From positions 62,001 to 126,000 of the forward strand of contig JANSLP010000071.1 in NCBI GenBank assembly GCA_029298735.1: a stretch of DNA of 64,000 nt, given 5' to 3'. The notes beneath the pieces were generated by a model. That model was not told the DNA's origin, made no database searches, and saw nothing but the letters and a program-made list of their open reading frames with translations. How positions within the stretch are numbered: the stretch's first letter is position 1; each line of letters begins with the position of its first letter. The DNA is from Ophiostoma sp. CBS 140.51 (lineage: Eukaryota > Ascomycota > Sordariomycetes > Ophiostomatales > Ophiostomataceae). The position numbers were made by a program, and so were the translations under genes. Below are positions 1 through 9,238 of the stretch, piece after piece.

Positions 1-183
1 TATAATACCACTACCAAGCTCAATGCCGTTCCACAAGATGCTGATAAAAAAACGAAATACAACCAAAAGAAAAAAGAAATGAAAATTCTAACTGACCGAC
101 GAAGAATGTCATGTACGAGAACAAGATAAAACAGCCCAAAAATAACAACATACGCCGCAATCAGCCGAAAGTTTTTTTTTTCC
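1..183. other. 3' flank of the first gene, no gene seen
   Basis: AT-rich DNA immediately downstream of the stop codon of the minus-strand secreted-protein gene. It holds a T-run next to the stop codon (about 171-180) and is most simply the 3' untranslated region. I see no coding frame with recognisable protein character on either strand. Confidence 0.4.
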
Positions 184-869
184 CTAGTAGATTGGCACCA
201 GGTCGACGTCGCTGCAATCTTCGGGCGTCGGGCCGGGTGTGGAGCGGTAGAAGAGCTGGACACCGGGCACAGAGAGGTTCTCGAGCGAGCCATGCTCCGA
301 CTTGCAGGCTGCCGACTGTTAGCGAGGTAAAATGCAGAGGAAAGAAATAATGAAAAGAGGGTGAACTTACCCAGCCATCCACCAAAGCCACTCATAGTGT
401 TGATATTGTTCGTCCACCGGAGTGTGTTGTACGCAAAGTAGAAGGCGTTGCTGGACGACGGCGGGGCACCGTCGACATTGATCCGCACGGGCAGGAGATC
501 AGGGTAAGGGGTGGTGCCCGTTGCGGGCTCCAGCTCGTAAGGCGAGCCGGCCAGGTCGTAGAGCACGACGAAGAAGCGATCGCTAATGTCACTCGTAAAG
601 GCAGTACCGTTATTGCCGACGGACTCCTGGGGATCAAGCATGGCGTCGTTGAGTCCGGCGCCCGTGTGGTAGGCGTAGACGTAGAGGCCATTGTGACCGG
701 GGTAGTCACCCTCCTTGACCCGCGTCTGAAGGATAAAGGGCTTGTCGTTCTCGTGATCAGGGTGTGCGCTGCGAGCATTCGCCCCATCGTTGCGGGAAGC
801 ACGTGGTGTCATGCGGGCCGAAGCCAACGTGGCCAGAGCGGCGACAGCCAGAGATGAAGAGAAACGCAT
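184..869 (-). CDS. Small secreted protein of unknown function (two exons)
   Basis: Start codon at 867-869; exon 1 is 371-869, a 62-nt intron is 309-370 (donor GTAAGT, acceptor GGCAG) and exon 2 is 184-308, giving 207 residues. Residues 1-18 (MRFSSSLAVAALATLASA) form a clear signal peptide, so secretion is predicted. The mature part is rich in Asn, Gly and aromatic residues and contains the segments LYVYAYHTGAGLNDA and FYFAYNTLRW, a Cys at the exon junction and a second Cys near the C-terminus that could form one disulfide. It resembles small secreted beta-rich proteins of ascomycetes, but I cannot name the family. The splice choice is supported because it joins WLA to CKSEHGSLEN without a frame change; an alternative acceptor a few bases upstream would give an Arg/Pro-rich tail unlike a secreted protein. 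Confidence 0.72.
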
Positions 870-3800
870 TATGATGGTTGGTTGTGTGATGGCTGATGGC
901 GGTTGTAAAAGTGCTGTACAATCAAGACAAGAAGGTAGGGCTGATTATGAAGTGTTGAGCGTTGAGTGTTGAGTGTTGGTTGTAGAATGTACGATCTGAA
1001 CAGATGATGTGAGGTTGTCTGTGTGGATCTCTCTCTCCATAAACCAAGCAACAGTGGGAAAGCTTTCTTATATTTATCTTCGATTCACAGGGAGACAGGA
1101 AAGAGCGACCGTTTGACGATGCAACTTTCGCCGCTTGTGCCTTCCCCAACGATGGCGGAGTGACGGAAGGAGGTCTCAGTCACCTGTTTTTCGCAGGTAT
1201 GACGATCGCGCCTTCCAACCTCGTATTCAAGGAAAGCAGTCGCCCTCGTTGAGCTCTCTGAACTTTCACCGGCTTCCCTTTGTAGGGAAGTCTTGGCTTT
1301 TTTCTCCAACCTGCCTCGCCTGCGATTATCAACGTCCTTTACTTTGGGGCGATGAGATGTAGATCAACCCGCACATTGCCACCTTTTTGCTGCGGGGAGC
1401 CGTCGAGCTGTCCACTTTAGATTTGCTAGACAACCTCAGATCGCCTAAGAATACGAGGTGCCGTGCACTGTCTATAGGTGTGCCGCAGGGCTACATGAAC
1501 CTTACTGGGCTGCTAGGCTGGGATTTTTTGGACTTTTGGGGGCATTTGGGTGAGAATGGTCGGACGATCGGTCTCAATTCACGGCAGCCCCGTCTTGCCG
1601 TACTTCCGCACCGTTACTTTTGTCGGCCGGGTCTCACTGATTGTCCGGGAAGTCGTTGAGGTCGTCTCGTATTCCGGAGCATTTGTGTCGCACTCGAGGT
1701 TCTGTGTGACCTGTTCGGCGCACTTTCTTTCCCAACAAATCTATTCACACAGACTTTCTTGCTCCTGCCCTGGTAGATATGGCGTAAACGCTGGAAGATT
1801 GGCATGCCAACCACTCTGATCCGGGCCACTGAACTGCAGATCGCCGTCCCTTGCGCGGGACAACGGAGAGCGGGTTTGCCTCGGACACAGACACCCTGGC
1901 TTTACAAGAACTCTCGCGAAGCCCTTATTTAGAGTTGTGGCCGGAGGAACTCAAAAATTCTACGGTCTCACGATCGCACATGCTTCATCTATCTTTAGAC
2001 TAAGATAATCGGAGCTTTGAGTAATTGTAAATAAATTTTTGGTAGGAAGGTGAGATTGGTGAAATGACGTCATATGCTCACTTCCAACGGCCAGCCTTAT
2101 GGGGTGCACCGCCGATGACAACTCCAACTTGAGCTATGCGTGATGAAATACGAAGACTTGTTGAACTACAGTATGTTTTCGATATCCAGTTATATTCCCT
2201 CTATTTTTTTCTGCTCATTTTTTTTTCAATTTGATTCGTATTAGATATAATCAACCGTGTTCTTTGGCCCAGATACTTTCTTTATCTTTTGTCGAGATAC
2301 GTTCCTGACCGACTTCCCCTGGATACTTCTACTTTTACCGTGACGGTAGCACTGCCTTCGCCACAGCTACGGAGCAATATTCAGTGCTTATGCAGGTCCC
2401 AGCGGTGAACGGCCCCCTGTTCTTGGTCCATCTTGGTCTTCAAGGCACTTACGACGCACTCATCGTCGTTTTACCGCGGCATTGGGATAATGAAGAAGGG
2501 AACAGACAAAAGAGTCTGACCGTGGGAAGTGTTGCCGGCAGTATTCATGCACTGCAGCCGTAATACTAGGTCCTGTTATATATGTCATGCTCACGATTTG
2601 TTGTAATTTTACGTCTCAGCAATGCTGGTCTCTCTATTCATATCTTCCTACTTTTATTCTCACTTTTCACTTTTACTTTCTCATGATGATGTACCATTGT
2701 CCGTCTTTTTTCTTTGGTCGAGCATAATTCCATGCGAGACAGACAATCACAGGATACTCTCAGTAGTACCCTCATAAGGGAGGGTCGCATCGAGAAAGGA
2801 AAAAGAAACGAAGATAGAAGCAGAAACGGTGCCTGGTCTCTCCCTCGAAAAGAGTGGTCGGTGCCTCTCCTAGGTTGTGCGGTGTAGTCCGGGTTCCTGG
2901 TCGTGCCTTCCTTGTATATGTAAGTGAAATGGGGGTACCCCCACCTGCGCCTTCCGGTTCGCAAAAGTCAAAAGAAAAGGAAGGCACAACTGGTTCTGCG
3001 ACGCCTTCTCCGTCTGAATGGTCGAATGCGCCTTCCCTGCCCATTTGCTCCCGCTCCTTCCCTCTTTCCTCCCGCATGTCGTTCTCAGGTCGTCGAAAAA
3101 GAGAGCCCGTTCTGGCCAATGACGGCCCGTTGCCGTCCTTATCTATTACACGACGTTGTTAGTGTTTATCAATTTGTGGGGCCATTACAGGGGTTCGCCA
3201 GCAAAACCGACTTCCAGCGACAAGGGCTAGCCTTTCGTGGACCAGTGCCGTCGACTGACAGGGCTCGACGGTCTTGATATCTCGACCTTCAAGACCTTCA
3301 ATCGCTCGAGTCTCGACACGACAAAATATGTCCTGCACCGCGATATCCTGGGACCCACTTTTTATATCGAAATCAAAAGCCTCGAGTCGACTAAGTTGCT
3401 TGAGACCACCGGAAGTTTTCTTGACTTTGTTGCACCTCTCTCTCAAATTTCGACATTTCGAAGTCTGTACCCTCACATGACGATGTTCGGCTGTTTCTAG
3501 TTGCTTTCTGGAAAGAAACGCCACCACTGGCCATCCTTATCGCGGCCGTGCAACTTTCACAAAACAGCGTGACATCTTTATTCTCTCACCTTATTGTCAT
3601 TTACCACTACGCGGTAATTTCTGTGCTTTACACACTGCACCTTACCACTCGTAACATTTGCTTCATGGAGTTGCCGTCTCCGTCTTGCGTCGTCTCCATC
3701 GGCTGTCTAGTGTAGTTTTATGGAGTTCTCACGTCTTTTGTATCTTTTGCATTTCCTGCCTCCTTGGTTTTGTTCATCACCTCTTCCTTTATTTTCTTTT

Positions 3801-5123
3801 TGCGGTTTCTTGTCGGCCAGGATGTTCAGAACGTCCTGTCGAATAAAGCAGTTCTTGCAGTGTATCCCCTGTCGTTCCGCCACTTTGAACAAGGCTAGCT
3901 ATGGTTGAGCGTGATTTATGTCGATTTGCCTGCCCTGTGCTTTCTGATGAGTCTCTGTCTTTTGCATTTTCTGTTTTCCTTTCTTTCGTGTCAACGACCA
4001 CGCAGATAAGCTCCGATGGACGTTCCGCAGCCCCCTCCACTCACACCTTCCACCCGACCACCCACCTTCTAACTAACCTCCACTCTCCACTGCATCCTTA
4101 TCAACGACCCAGACCACCGTTTACTTCCCACTTACATGGGTCCCGCTTGGTTCACTTTTCTCTTTCCAACGCCCTGCCGTATGGTTTTCGACGTACGCCC
4201 ACCCGCACATTGACGTTTCTTCGTGTGTGCTTGTATTCTGCATATCCTACTTGTATTTTGTGCCATTGCTCTGTCTGTGACTTATTTCTCCACTCTATTC
4301 TCAGTACACATTTTGTACCTATCCATAGACTGTACGAGAGTTCTTAGTTCACCACTTCCTGCACTTCTTGATGAATGACTGACAGACAAAACATACTCTA
4401 CTTTCCAACGTACTCTGCATACCTTCCCGCGACGCCTTTCTTCATCTCTTCTTTGTGCTGGACTGTTTCTCTTGTTTCTGTTATTTCTTTCCTCCTGATT
4501 CACATGCACCTGCTAGCAGATCAAAAGAACACAAATTACCGTGCTTGTTGTTCTCACCATCTACTCAATACCTTCTTCTTTGTTCTTTCTTCTCTACCCT
4601 ACACATCACATCGTTGCATCCCATCTTTTCTTTTTCTCCTACTCGCCTCCGTCTGACCCCAGCTCCCTCGCCCGGTGTCTCACCTCGTCGTATTGTGATA
4701 CTCCGTGTTTGCATACAGCCTTCTCAAGATACTACACTAGCTGGACACCAGGAAGGCTGATGGAGGGTTGCTATATTCTCTTTTGTGACCACCTCGTCTG
4801 CCTTTAAGAGAGCTCCCTAGCCCGTTCTTGTCGACAACGGCAGGCCGGCACTATCGTCTTCTTCCCTGACGCCAATCCCTCATCCCCCATCCCATCCCTC
4901 CTCCATCCTTGGGCCATCCTTGAGACCTCCAGCCCCATTTTCCCCTGTTCTCCCCCAAAACCAATCCGTTTATACATGCCACCACGTCCACCTTCATCCC
5001 GCATTTGTCTTTCCACTTCTTGAGCCTTGTCGACTTCTTTCTCTGCATCCTGCTCTCCTTTACACAACAAAATCGGTTCACACACACAACATCCACTGAC
5101 CACCACCTCCGACAACGACCACC
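870..5123. other. 4.25-kb intergenic region upstream of the ammonium transporter
   Basis: No convincing gene on either strand: open frames are short, have no homology I recognise, and lack consistent donor/branch/acceptor sets. About 870-1100 is the leader of the secreted-protein gene. The stretch 1950-2300 is AT-rich. From about 3650 to 5120 the plus strand becomes strongly pyrimidine-rich (C/T runs), typical of a fungal promoter and 5' leader running into the permease at 5124. Two HGATAR-type sites (AGATAAG with core 4005-4010, and CTTATC 4097-4102 in reverse) lie about 1.0-1.1 kb upstream. An unannotated non-coding RNA or a very long leader is possible but not shown. Confidence 0.5.
4004..4103. 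promoter_or_regulatory. Pair of candidate GATA-factor sites
   Basis: AGATAAG (core 4005-4010) and, about 90 bp away, the reverse complement of TGATAAG (CTTATC at 4097-4102). In ascomycetes the nitrogen regulator AreA/NIT2 binds paired HGATAR sites, and Mep2-type ammonium permeases are classic targets under nitrogen limitation. The sites lie about 1.0-1.1 kb from the start codon, so their use is an inference. Confidence 0.35.
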
Positions 5124-6794
5124 ATGACTACCATTGACGGCGTCGACCTCGACGACCTGCCGTACGTCCTCAAGGTGCCGTACAATGGCACCGGCTCGAC
5201 GGGCGGCGACTCGCTCACAGACAACCTCAACATCTGGTACGAGACGGGCGACATTGCCTGGATGATTACAGCTACAGCACTCGTGCTGCTGATGATTCCT
5301 GGCGTTGGTTTCTTCTATTCGGGCCTGGCCCGCCGCAAGTCGGCGCTCTCGCTGATCTGGCTATCCGTCATGGCCACAGCCGTCACGACCTTTCAGTGGT
5401 TCTTCTGGGGCTACTCGCTGACGTTTTCGCACACGGCGGGGCCCTTTATCGGCGATCTCGCCAACTTTGGCTTCAAGGACGTGCTGGCACGGCCTTCGGT
5501 CGGTTCGTCCCGCATTCCTGATCTCATGTTTGCCGTCTACCAGGGCATGTTCTCGGCCATTACCGTGGCTCTTGCGACGGGTGCCGTGGCCGAGCGTGGC
5601 CGTATGCTGCCCTGCGTCATCTTCATGTTCATCTGGGCCACGGTCATCTACGATCCCATTGCCTGCTGGACCTGGAACCCGTCGGGCTGGACGAGCCGGC
5701 TGGGCGGCCTGGATTTTGCTGGTGGCACACCTGTGCATATTGCCAGCGGCACTGCGGCCCTGTCGTACTCGATGATGCTGGGCAAGCGTCGCGGCCACGG
5801 CACGCACGAGCTCAACTACCGCCCGCACAACGTGACGCACATTGTCATTGGCACCGTCTTCCTGTGGGTCGGCTGGTTCGGTTTCAATGCCGGCTCGGCC
5901 TTGTCAGCGAACCTGCGTGCCGTGATGGCGGCCGTCGTTACCAACCTGGCTGCTTGCGTCGGTGGCATCACCTGGTGCGTGCTCGACTACCGTCTGGAGC
6001 GCAAATGGTCGACGGTCGGGTTTTGTTCGGGTGTCGTCGCGGGTCTGGTGGCCATTACGCCTGGCTCGGGCTATGTCCCCGTCTGGGCGGCTGTTCCCTA
6101 CGGCATTCTGGGCGCTGCTTTCGCCAACTACGCCACCAAGCTCAAGTTCTTGATGCGCATCGACGACGCCCTGGATATTTTCGCCGTCCACGCAATTGGC
6201 GGACTGGTTGGTAACGTCTGCACGGGCTTTTTCGCTGCCGACTACATTGCCCACCTCGACGGCGTCCAGGTCATTGAGGGCGGCTGGGTCAACCACCACT
6301 GGATCCAGCTGGGTATTCAGTTGGCGGACAGCTTTTCGGGCGGCGCCTACTCGTTTGTTGGCACATCCATTATTCTCTTTATTATGAACATGATTCCCGG
6401 TCTGCGTCTCCGCGCCAGCGAAGAGGCCGAGATCCTGGGCATTGACGACTCCGAGATTGGCGAGTTTGCCTATGACTATGTCGAGCTCACCCGCGAGGTG
6501 CTCAACGAAGTCGACGGCAACGACAATGGCTCGCTGTACTCGGCCGACGGCCATGGCCGGATCTCGGCCATGGGCGCCCACGGCCCTGGTGGTGCCGTTC
6601 ACGCCCACTCTGGTGGCATGCACGGCATCGGCATGGCCATGGCCTTTGGCGCGCACGAGAAGCTAAGCAGCAACAACGGCACGGTGTCGACAGGCGGCAC
6701 CGGCACAAGCGGAGTTTCGTCAGGTGGCGGCAACAACATCCCGCTGCGGGACGTGCGCATGTTTGGCGGCCAGAATGGGAACCATGCCCAATGA
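5124..6794 (+). CDS. Ammonium transporter, Mep2-like (Amt/MEP/Rh family)
   Basis: An intronless 556-residue membrane permease that moves ammonium across the plasma membrane. About 11 hydrophobic segments span residues 45-430. Family motifs are clear: GVGFFYSGLARRKSALS (about 61-77), the pore-lining DFAGGTPVHIASG (197-209) and FAVHAIGGLVGN (353-364). Both pore histidines are present (His205 and His356). In budding yeast Mep2 keeps both, whereas Mep1 and Mep3 have Glu at the first site, so this belongs with the Mep2 class of high-affinity transporter/sensors. The C-terminal tail (about 435-556) starts with the conserved cytosolic segment (EAEILGIDDSEIGEFAYDYVE) and ends in a Gly/His/Ser-rich stretch. 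The start ATG sits in ACCACCATGACT, a good context, right after a pyrimidine-rich leader. Two GATA-type sites about 1 kb upstream fit nitrogen control. Confidence 0.96.
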   Translation: MTTIDGVDLDDLPYVLKVPYNGTGSTGGDSLTDNLNIWYETGDIAWMITATALVLLMIPGVGFFYSGLARRKSALSLIWLSVMATAVTTFQWFFWGYSLTFSHTAGPFIGDLANFGFKDVLARPSVGSSRIPDLMFAVYQGMFSAITVALATGAVAERGRMLPCVIFMFIWATVIYDPIACWTWNPSGWTSRLGGLDFAGGTPVHIASGTAALSYSMMLGKRRGHGTHELNYRPHNVTHIVIGTVFLWVGWFGFNAGSALSANLRAVMAAVVTNLAACVGGITWCVLDYRLERKWSTVGFCSGVVAGLVAITPGSGYVPVWAAVPYGILGAAFANYATKLKFLMRIDDALDIFAVHAIGGLVGNVCTGFFAADYIAHLDGVQVIEGGWVNHHWIQLGIQLADSFSGGAYSFVGTSIILFIMNMIPGLRLRASEEAEILGIDDSEIGEFAYDYVELTREVLNEVDGNDNGSLYSADGHGRISAMGAHGPGGAVHAHSGGMHGIGMAMAFGAHEKLSSNNGTVSTGGTGTSGVSSGGGNNIPLRDVRMFGGQNGNHAQ

Positions 6795-7657
6795 CAACGA
6801 CTGTCGGGTTGACGGGCAGACAGAAGCGTCTGGTGAATTTTCAAAAAGAAAAAGGGGCTTGATGCCCGTCAGCCCTATGGCGCGAAGCGTGTAGGATATT
6901 GCCTGGGATGGGAGTTGGGAGGAGTTTATTTCTACCTTTACATTCCCTCTTTCTTTCTTTTCTTTTTTCATCCTTCTTTTACTTTCCTTTCTTTCCTTCT
7001 GTCACTGGACACCTAATTATGATTTCAACGGGTCGATGCACGGCTCGTTTCATGTACAAATATGCGTCAAGATATACCACATACACATACCACATACACA
7101 TACCACAAAATACAAAGGCAACTTGAATAAACTCAGGGAAGTGATGGGAGTAATTTCAAATGAAGTGAGTTAATTAAGGCAAAGCACATTATTTACTTCA
7201 ATAAGGGGTAATTTGCTCCTTCCTTTTTGTCTTGTTCGCGGTTTTATTTTTTACACACGATCTGAAAAGGAAGGAAGGCCAGAGCAGGCACAGGCAGCGA
7301 AGGGCGCTAACACACGGCCCAGAGACCACCAGACACCAGACGCGACTTCCATTCGTGCACCCGTGTTAATTAACTTCTTAGTGGGGCAACGTCCATCGTC
7401 GGTTCCTTCCTTTTCTAGACACTTTTTGCATTTCTTGTGCATTTCTTGCGCATTCTTTGCAACAATTGCCTTGCTCGTGCCACATCGCTCTTTCCTCGAG
7501 TGTCACAGGCTCTAGGCAGAGGCGTCACGCTTCTCTTTCGTTGACGCATTTGACACAAAAGTCAAATCTACAAAGGCATCGCCAAACCATGCATTGTATC
7601 GCCGTGCACGACGACCTGCATCTTCGACACCCTTGATGCTGCTGTCGATACCCGAAC
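6795..7657. other. Intergenic region with short tandem repeat
   Basis: 3' flank of the ammonium transporter followed by the leader of the BRCT gene. It is pyrimidine-rich at 6930-7000 and AT-rich at 7110-7210. No gene seen. Confidence 0.45.
7076..7107. repeat. 13-bp tandem repeat (2.5 copies)
   Basis: The unit ACCACATACACAT occurs at 7076-7088 and 7089-7101, with a partial third copy at 7102-7107. It lies in the 3' flank of the transporter gene and has no apparent function. Confidence 0.85.
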
Positions 7658-8818
7658 ATGGTCATGGACATGGATTCAACGCCACCGGCCCCGTCCCCCG
7701 GCATATCGCTGACGCCACCACTGCCACTCCACGAAAAAAAATTGCTTTTTGCTGACTGGGGACTGTCAGATTCGGACAATAGTCAGTCACTGCCGAGGTC
7801 TGGCACGACGGTCGAGAAGAAGACAGACTCACGACTTGCTCAAAAAGAGATTGAGCATCGGCGCAAAAGCCGGGCCTTTGCTGCAGCAGCTAAGAGGGCT
7901 GCAGAACAGGCAATCGAGAAGACCAGAGCTGAAGAAGCGGCCAGAATTAAAGCCCTTCGAGAGGAAGAGGGAGAGTGCGACAACGACGACATTGTTGAAG
8001 TCATTGACTTGACACAGACACCTCGGCCTCGTCCACCACCGCATCCACCTCGTCGGACCGTCTCCACGATCATTGAGTCTGTCCGCGAAACGGCCACACT
8101 TCGTCGAACATCGTCCAATCCTCTGCCAGAAGGACAAGGACGCGAGACGAAGAGGAAGCGAGAACGGGAAGATGTCGCGGCCAACACGACAGCCAAGAGG
8201 AAACCGGGCAGACCTCCAAAGGCCACCAAGAAGGACAAGAAAGACGCCCGCGATATCACTCCGCCGCTCGTATCCGAAAGACAGCGCATCTTCGACGGTC
8301 TTTCGTTCTGTTATCTTCCCGAGACTGCTCTTGGTGCTCGCAAGCTGAGGATCAACAAGGCCCGGCAGCACGGCGCCCGCTGGGTGCAAGAACTGACCGA
8401 AGCGACGCATGTTATTGTGGATAAGCAGTTGAAATGGGCCGAGGTGGAAATGTACGTCAAAGACAAGTTGGCCAAATTGTCGACAGAAGAGCCAGAATCT
8501 ACGCCAAAGTGGCCCATTCTCGTCAACGAGACATACCCGCTTGACTGCATTGGCTTCCGTCACCTGTTGAATCCAGAGCAGCTGCGGTACCGCATTACCG
8601 GCTGGGCGCAAGCACGAGCAGCCAAAGAGAAGGAAAAGGAGAAAGCAAAAGAAAAGGATGCAGTAAAGGAGAAGACAAAAGAGAACGGCGAGAGACAAAC
8701 CACCAACACATCACCTCCGAATCGCTATCTCATCAAGCCGGGCAGACGACAGCAAAGCCGACTAGGCACGACTGGACAACAAGAACACATGATTCGGCAA
8801 CCACGGCAGGGAAGATGA
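7658..8818 (+). CDS. BRCT protein resembling the N-terminus of fungal DNA polymerase lambda/Pol4, no polymerase domain
   Basis: A 386-residue nuclear-type protein from a single exon. Residues 209-318 form a BRCT domain (RIFDGLSFCYLP, then ATHVIVDKQL, then YPLDCIGFRHLLNPEQLRYR) that matches the N-terminal BRCT of fungal family X polymerases (lambda/Pol4), which recruits them to Ku and ligase IV in end joining. The nucleotidyltransferase part is absent: after the BRCT there is only a Lys/Glu-rich helix (about 318-345) and a basic tail, and nothing polymerase-like occurs before the next gene. Residues 112-119 (IVEVIDLT) after an acidic run form a canonical SUMO-interacting motif. Residues 181-188 (RKPGRPPK) look like an AT-hook, flanked by basic nuclear-localisation-type clusters. 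Residues 60-105 are a charged helix. It lies 420 bp upstream of a co-directional TDP2-like gene. It may be a stand-alone BRCT adaptor or a truncated polymerase gene; a frameshift version is unlikely because no downstream remnant is seen. Confidence 0.8.
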   Translation: MVMDMDSTPPAPSPGISLTPPLPLHEKKLLFADWGLSDSDNSQSLPRSGTTVEKKTDSRLAQKEIEHRRKSRAFAAAAKRAAEQAIEKTRAEEAARIKALREEEGECDNDDIVEVIDLTQTPRPRPPPHPPRRTVSTIIESVRETATLRRTSSNPLPEGQGRETKRKREREDVAANTTAKRKPGRPPKATKKDKKDARDITPPLVSERQRIFDGLSFCYLPETALGARKLRINKARQHGARWVQELTEATHVIVDKQLKWAEVEMYVKDKLAKLSTEEPESTPKWPILVNETYPLDCIGFRHLLNPEQLRYRITGWAQARAAKEKEKEKAKEKDAVKEKTKENGERQTTNTSPPNRYLIKPGRRQQSRLGTTGQQEHMIRQPRQGR

Positions 8819-9238
8819 AATAGGCTGGCAAAAAAGAGGTCCCTTTTTCATTCACAAACCATTTGTGGACAGCATTGAACGGGTGTAAGTGCCTGCACGT
8901 CGGGTAGCTGCATGTGCATGTTGTGTTGCTCCTTCCTGGACTTTGTCGTCTCGGTCGCCTATTGGTGGGGCAGTCGCTGCCTGCCTACGACAAACGGAAA
9001 GAGCAACTCAGCCTTGCCAGCCTGAGATCATCCTGACAAGGCAAGAGCATAATAGAAGCAGTGACACATTGCTTGTTGTTGTTGTTCCTTCCATTGTTGT
9101 TCTTTCCGTTGCCGAGTGAGACCTCAAAGGCAAAGGTGCAAATCTTATTTCTGTTCCTTCCAACACTTCACTCCATCGCATATCACGACACATCTTCGCA
9201 ACACACATCGGCCGCAACAAACTCCGACCATCACAGCC
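8819..9238. other. Short intergenic spacer between the BRCT and TDP2-like genes
   Basis: 420 bp of terminator plus leader. The frame of the downstream gene stays open back to about 9116 but has no ATG before 9239. No separate gene seen. Confidence 0.45.

Noticed and set aside
2638..3527. Overlapping frames of 87-122 codons on both strands, considered as a possible gene.
   Set aside because: Basic/Ser/Pro-rich without a domain, no coherent donor-branch-acceptor set, and the frames overlap one another on opposite strands.
7829..8698. A 289-codon minus-strand frame opposite the BRCT gene, with a Phe/Leu-rich start that looks like a membrane segment.
   Set aside because: The hydrophobic run is the antisense of the Lys/Glu-rich helix of the BRCT protein; the sense frame has BRCT, SIM and AT-hook motifs.
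9116..9238. Extended N-terminus for the TDP2-like protein.
   Set aside because: The frame is open but begins without an ATG; the extra residues have leader-like composition.
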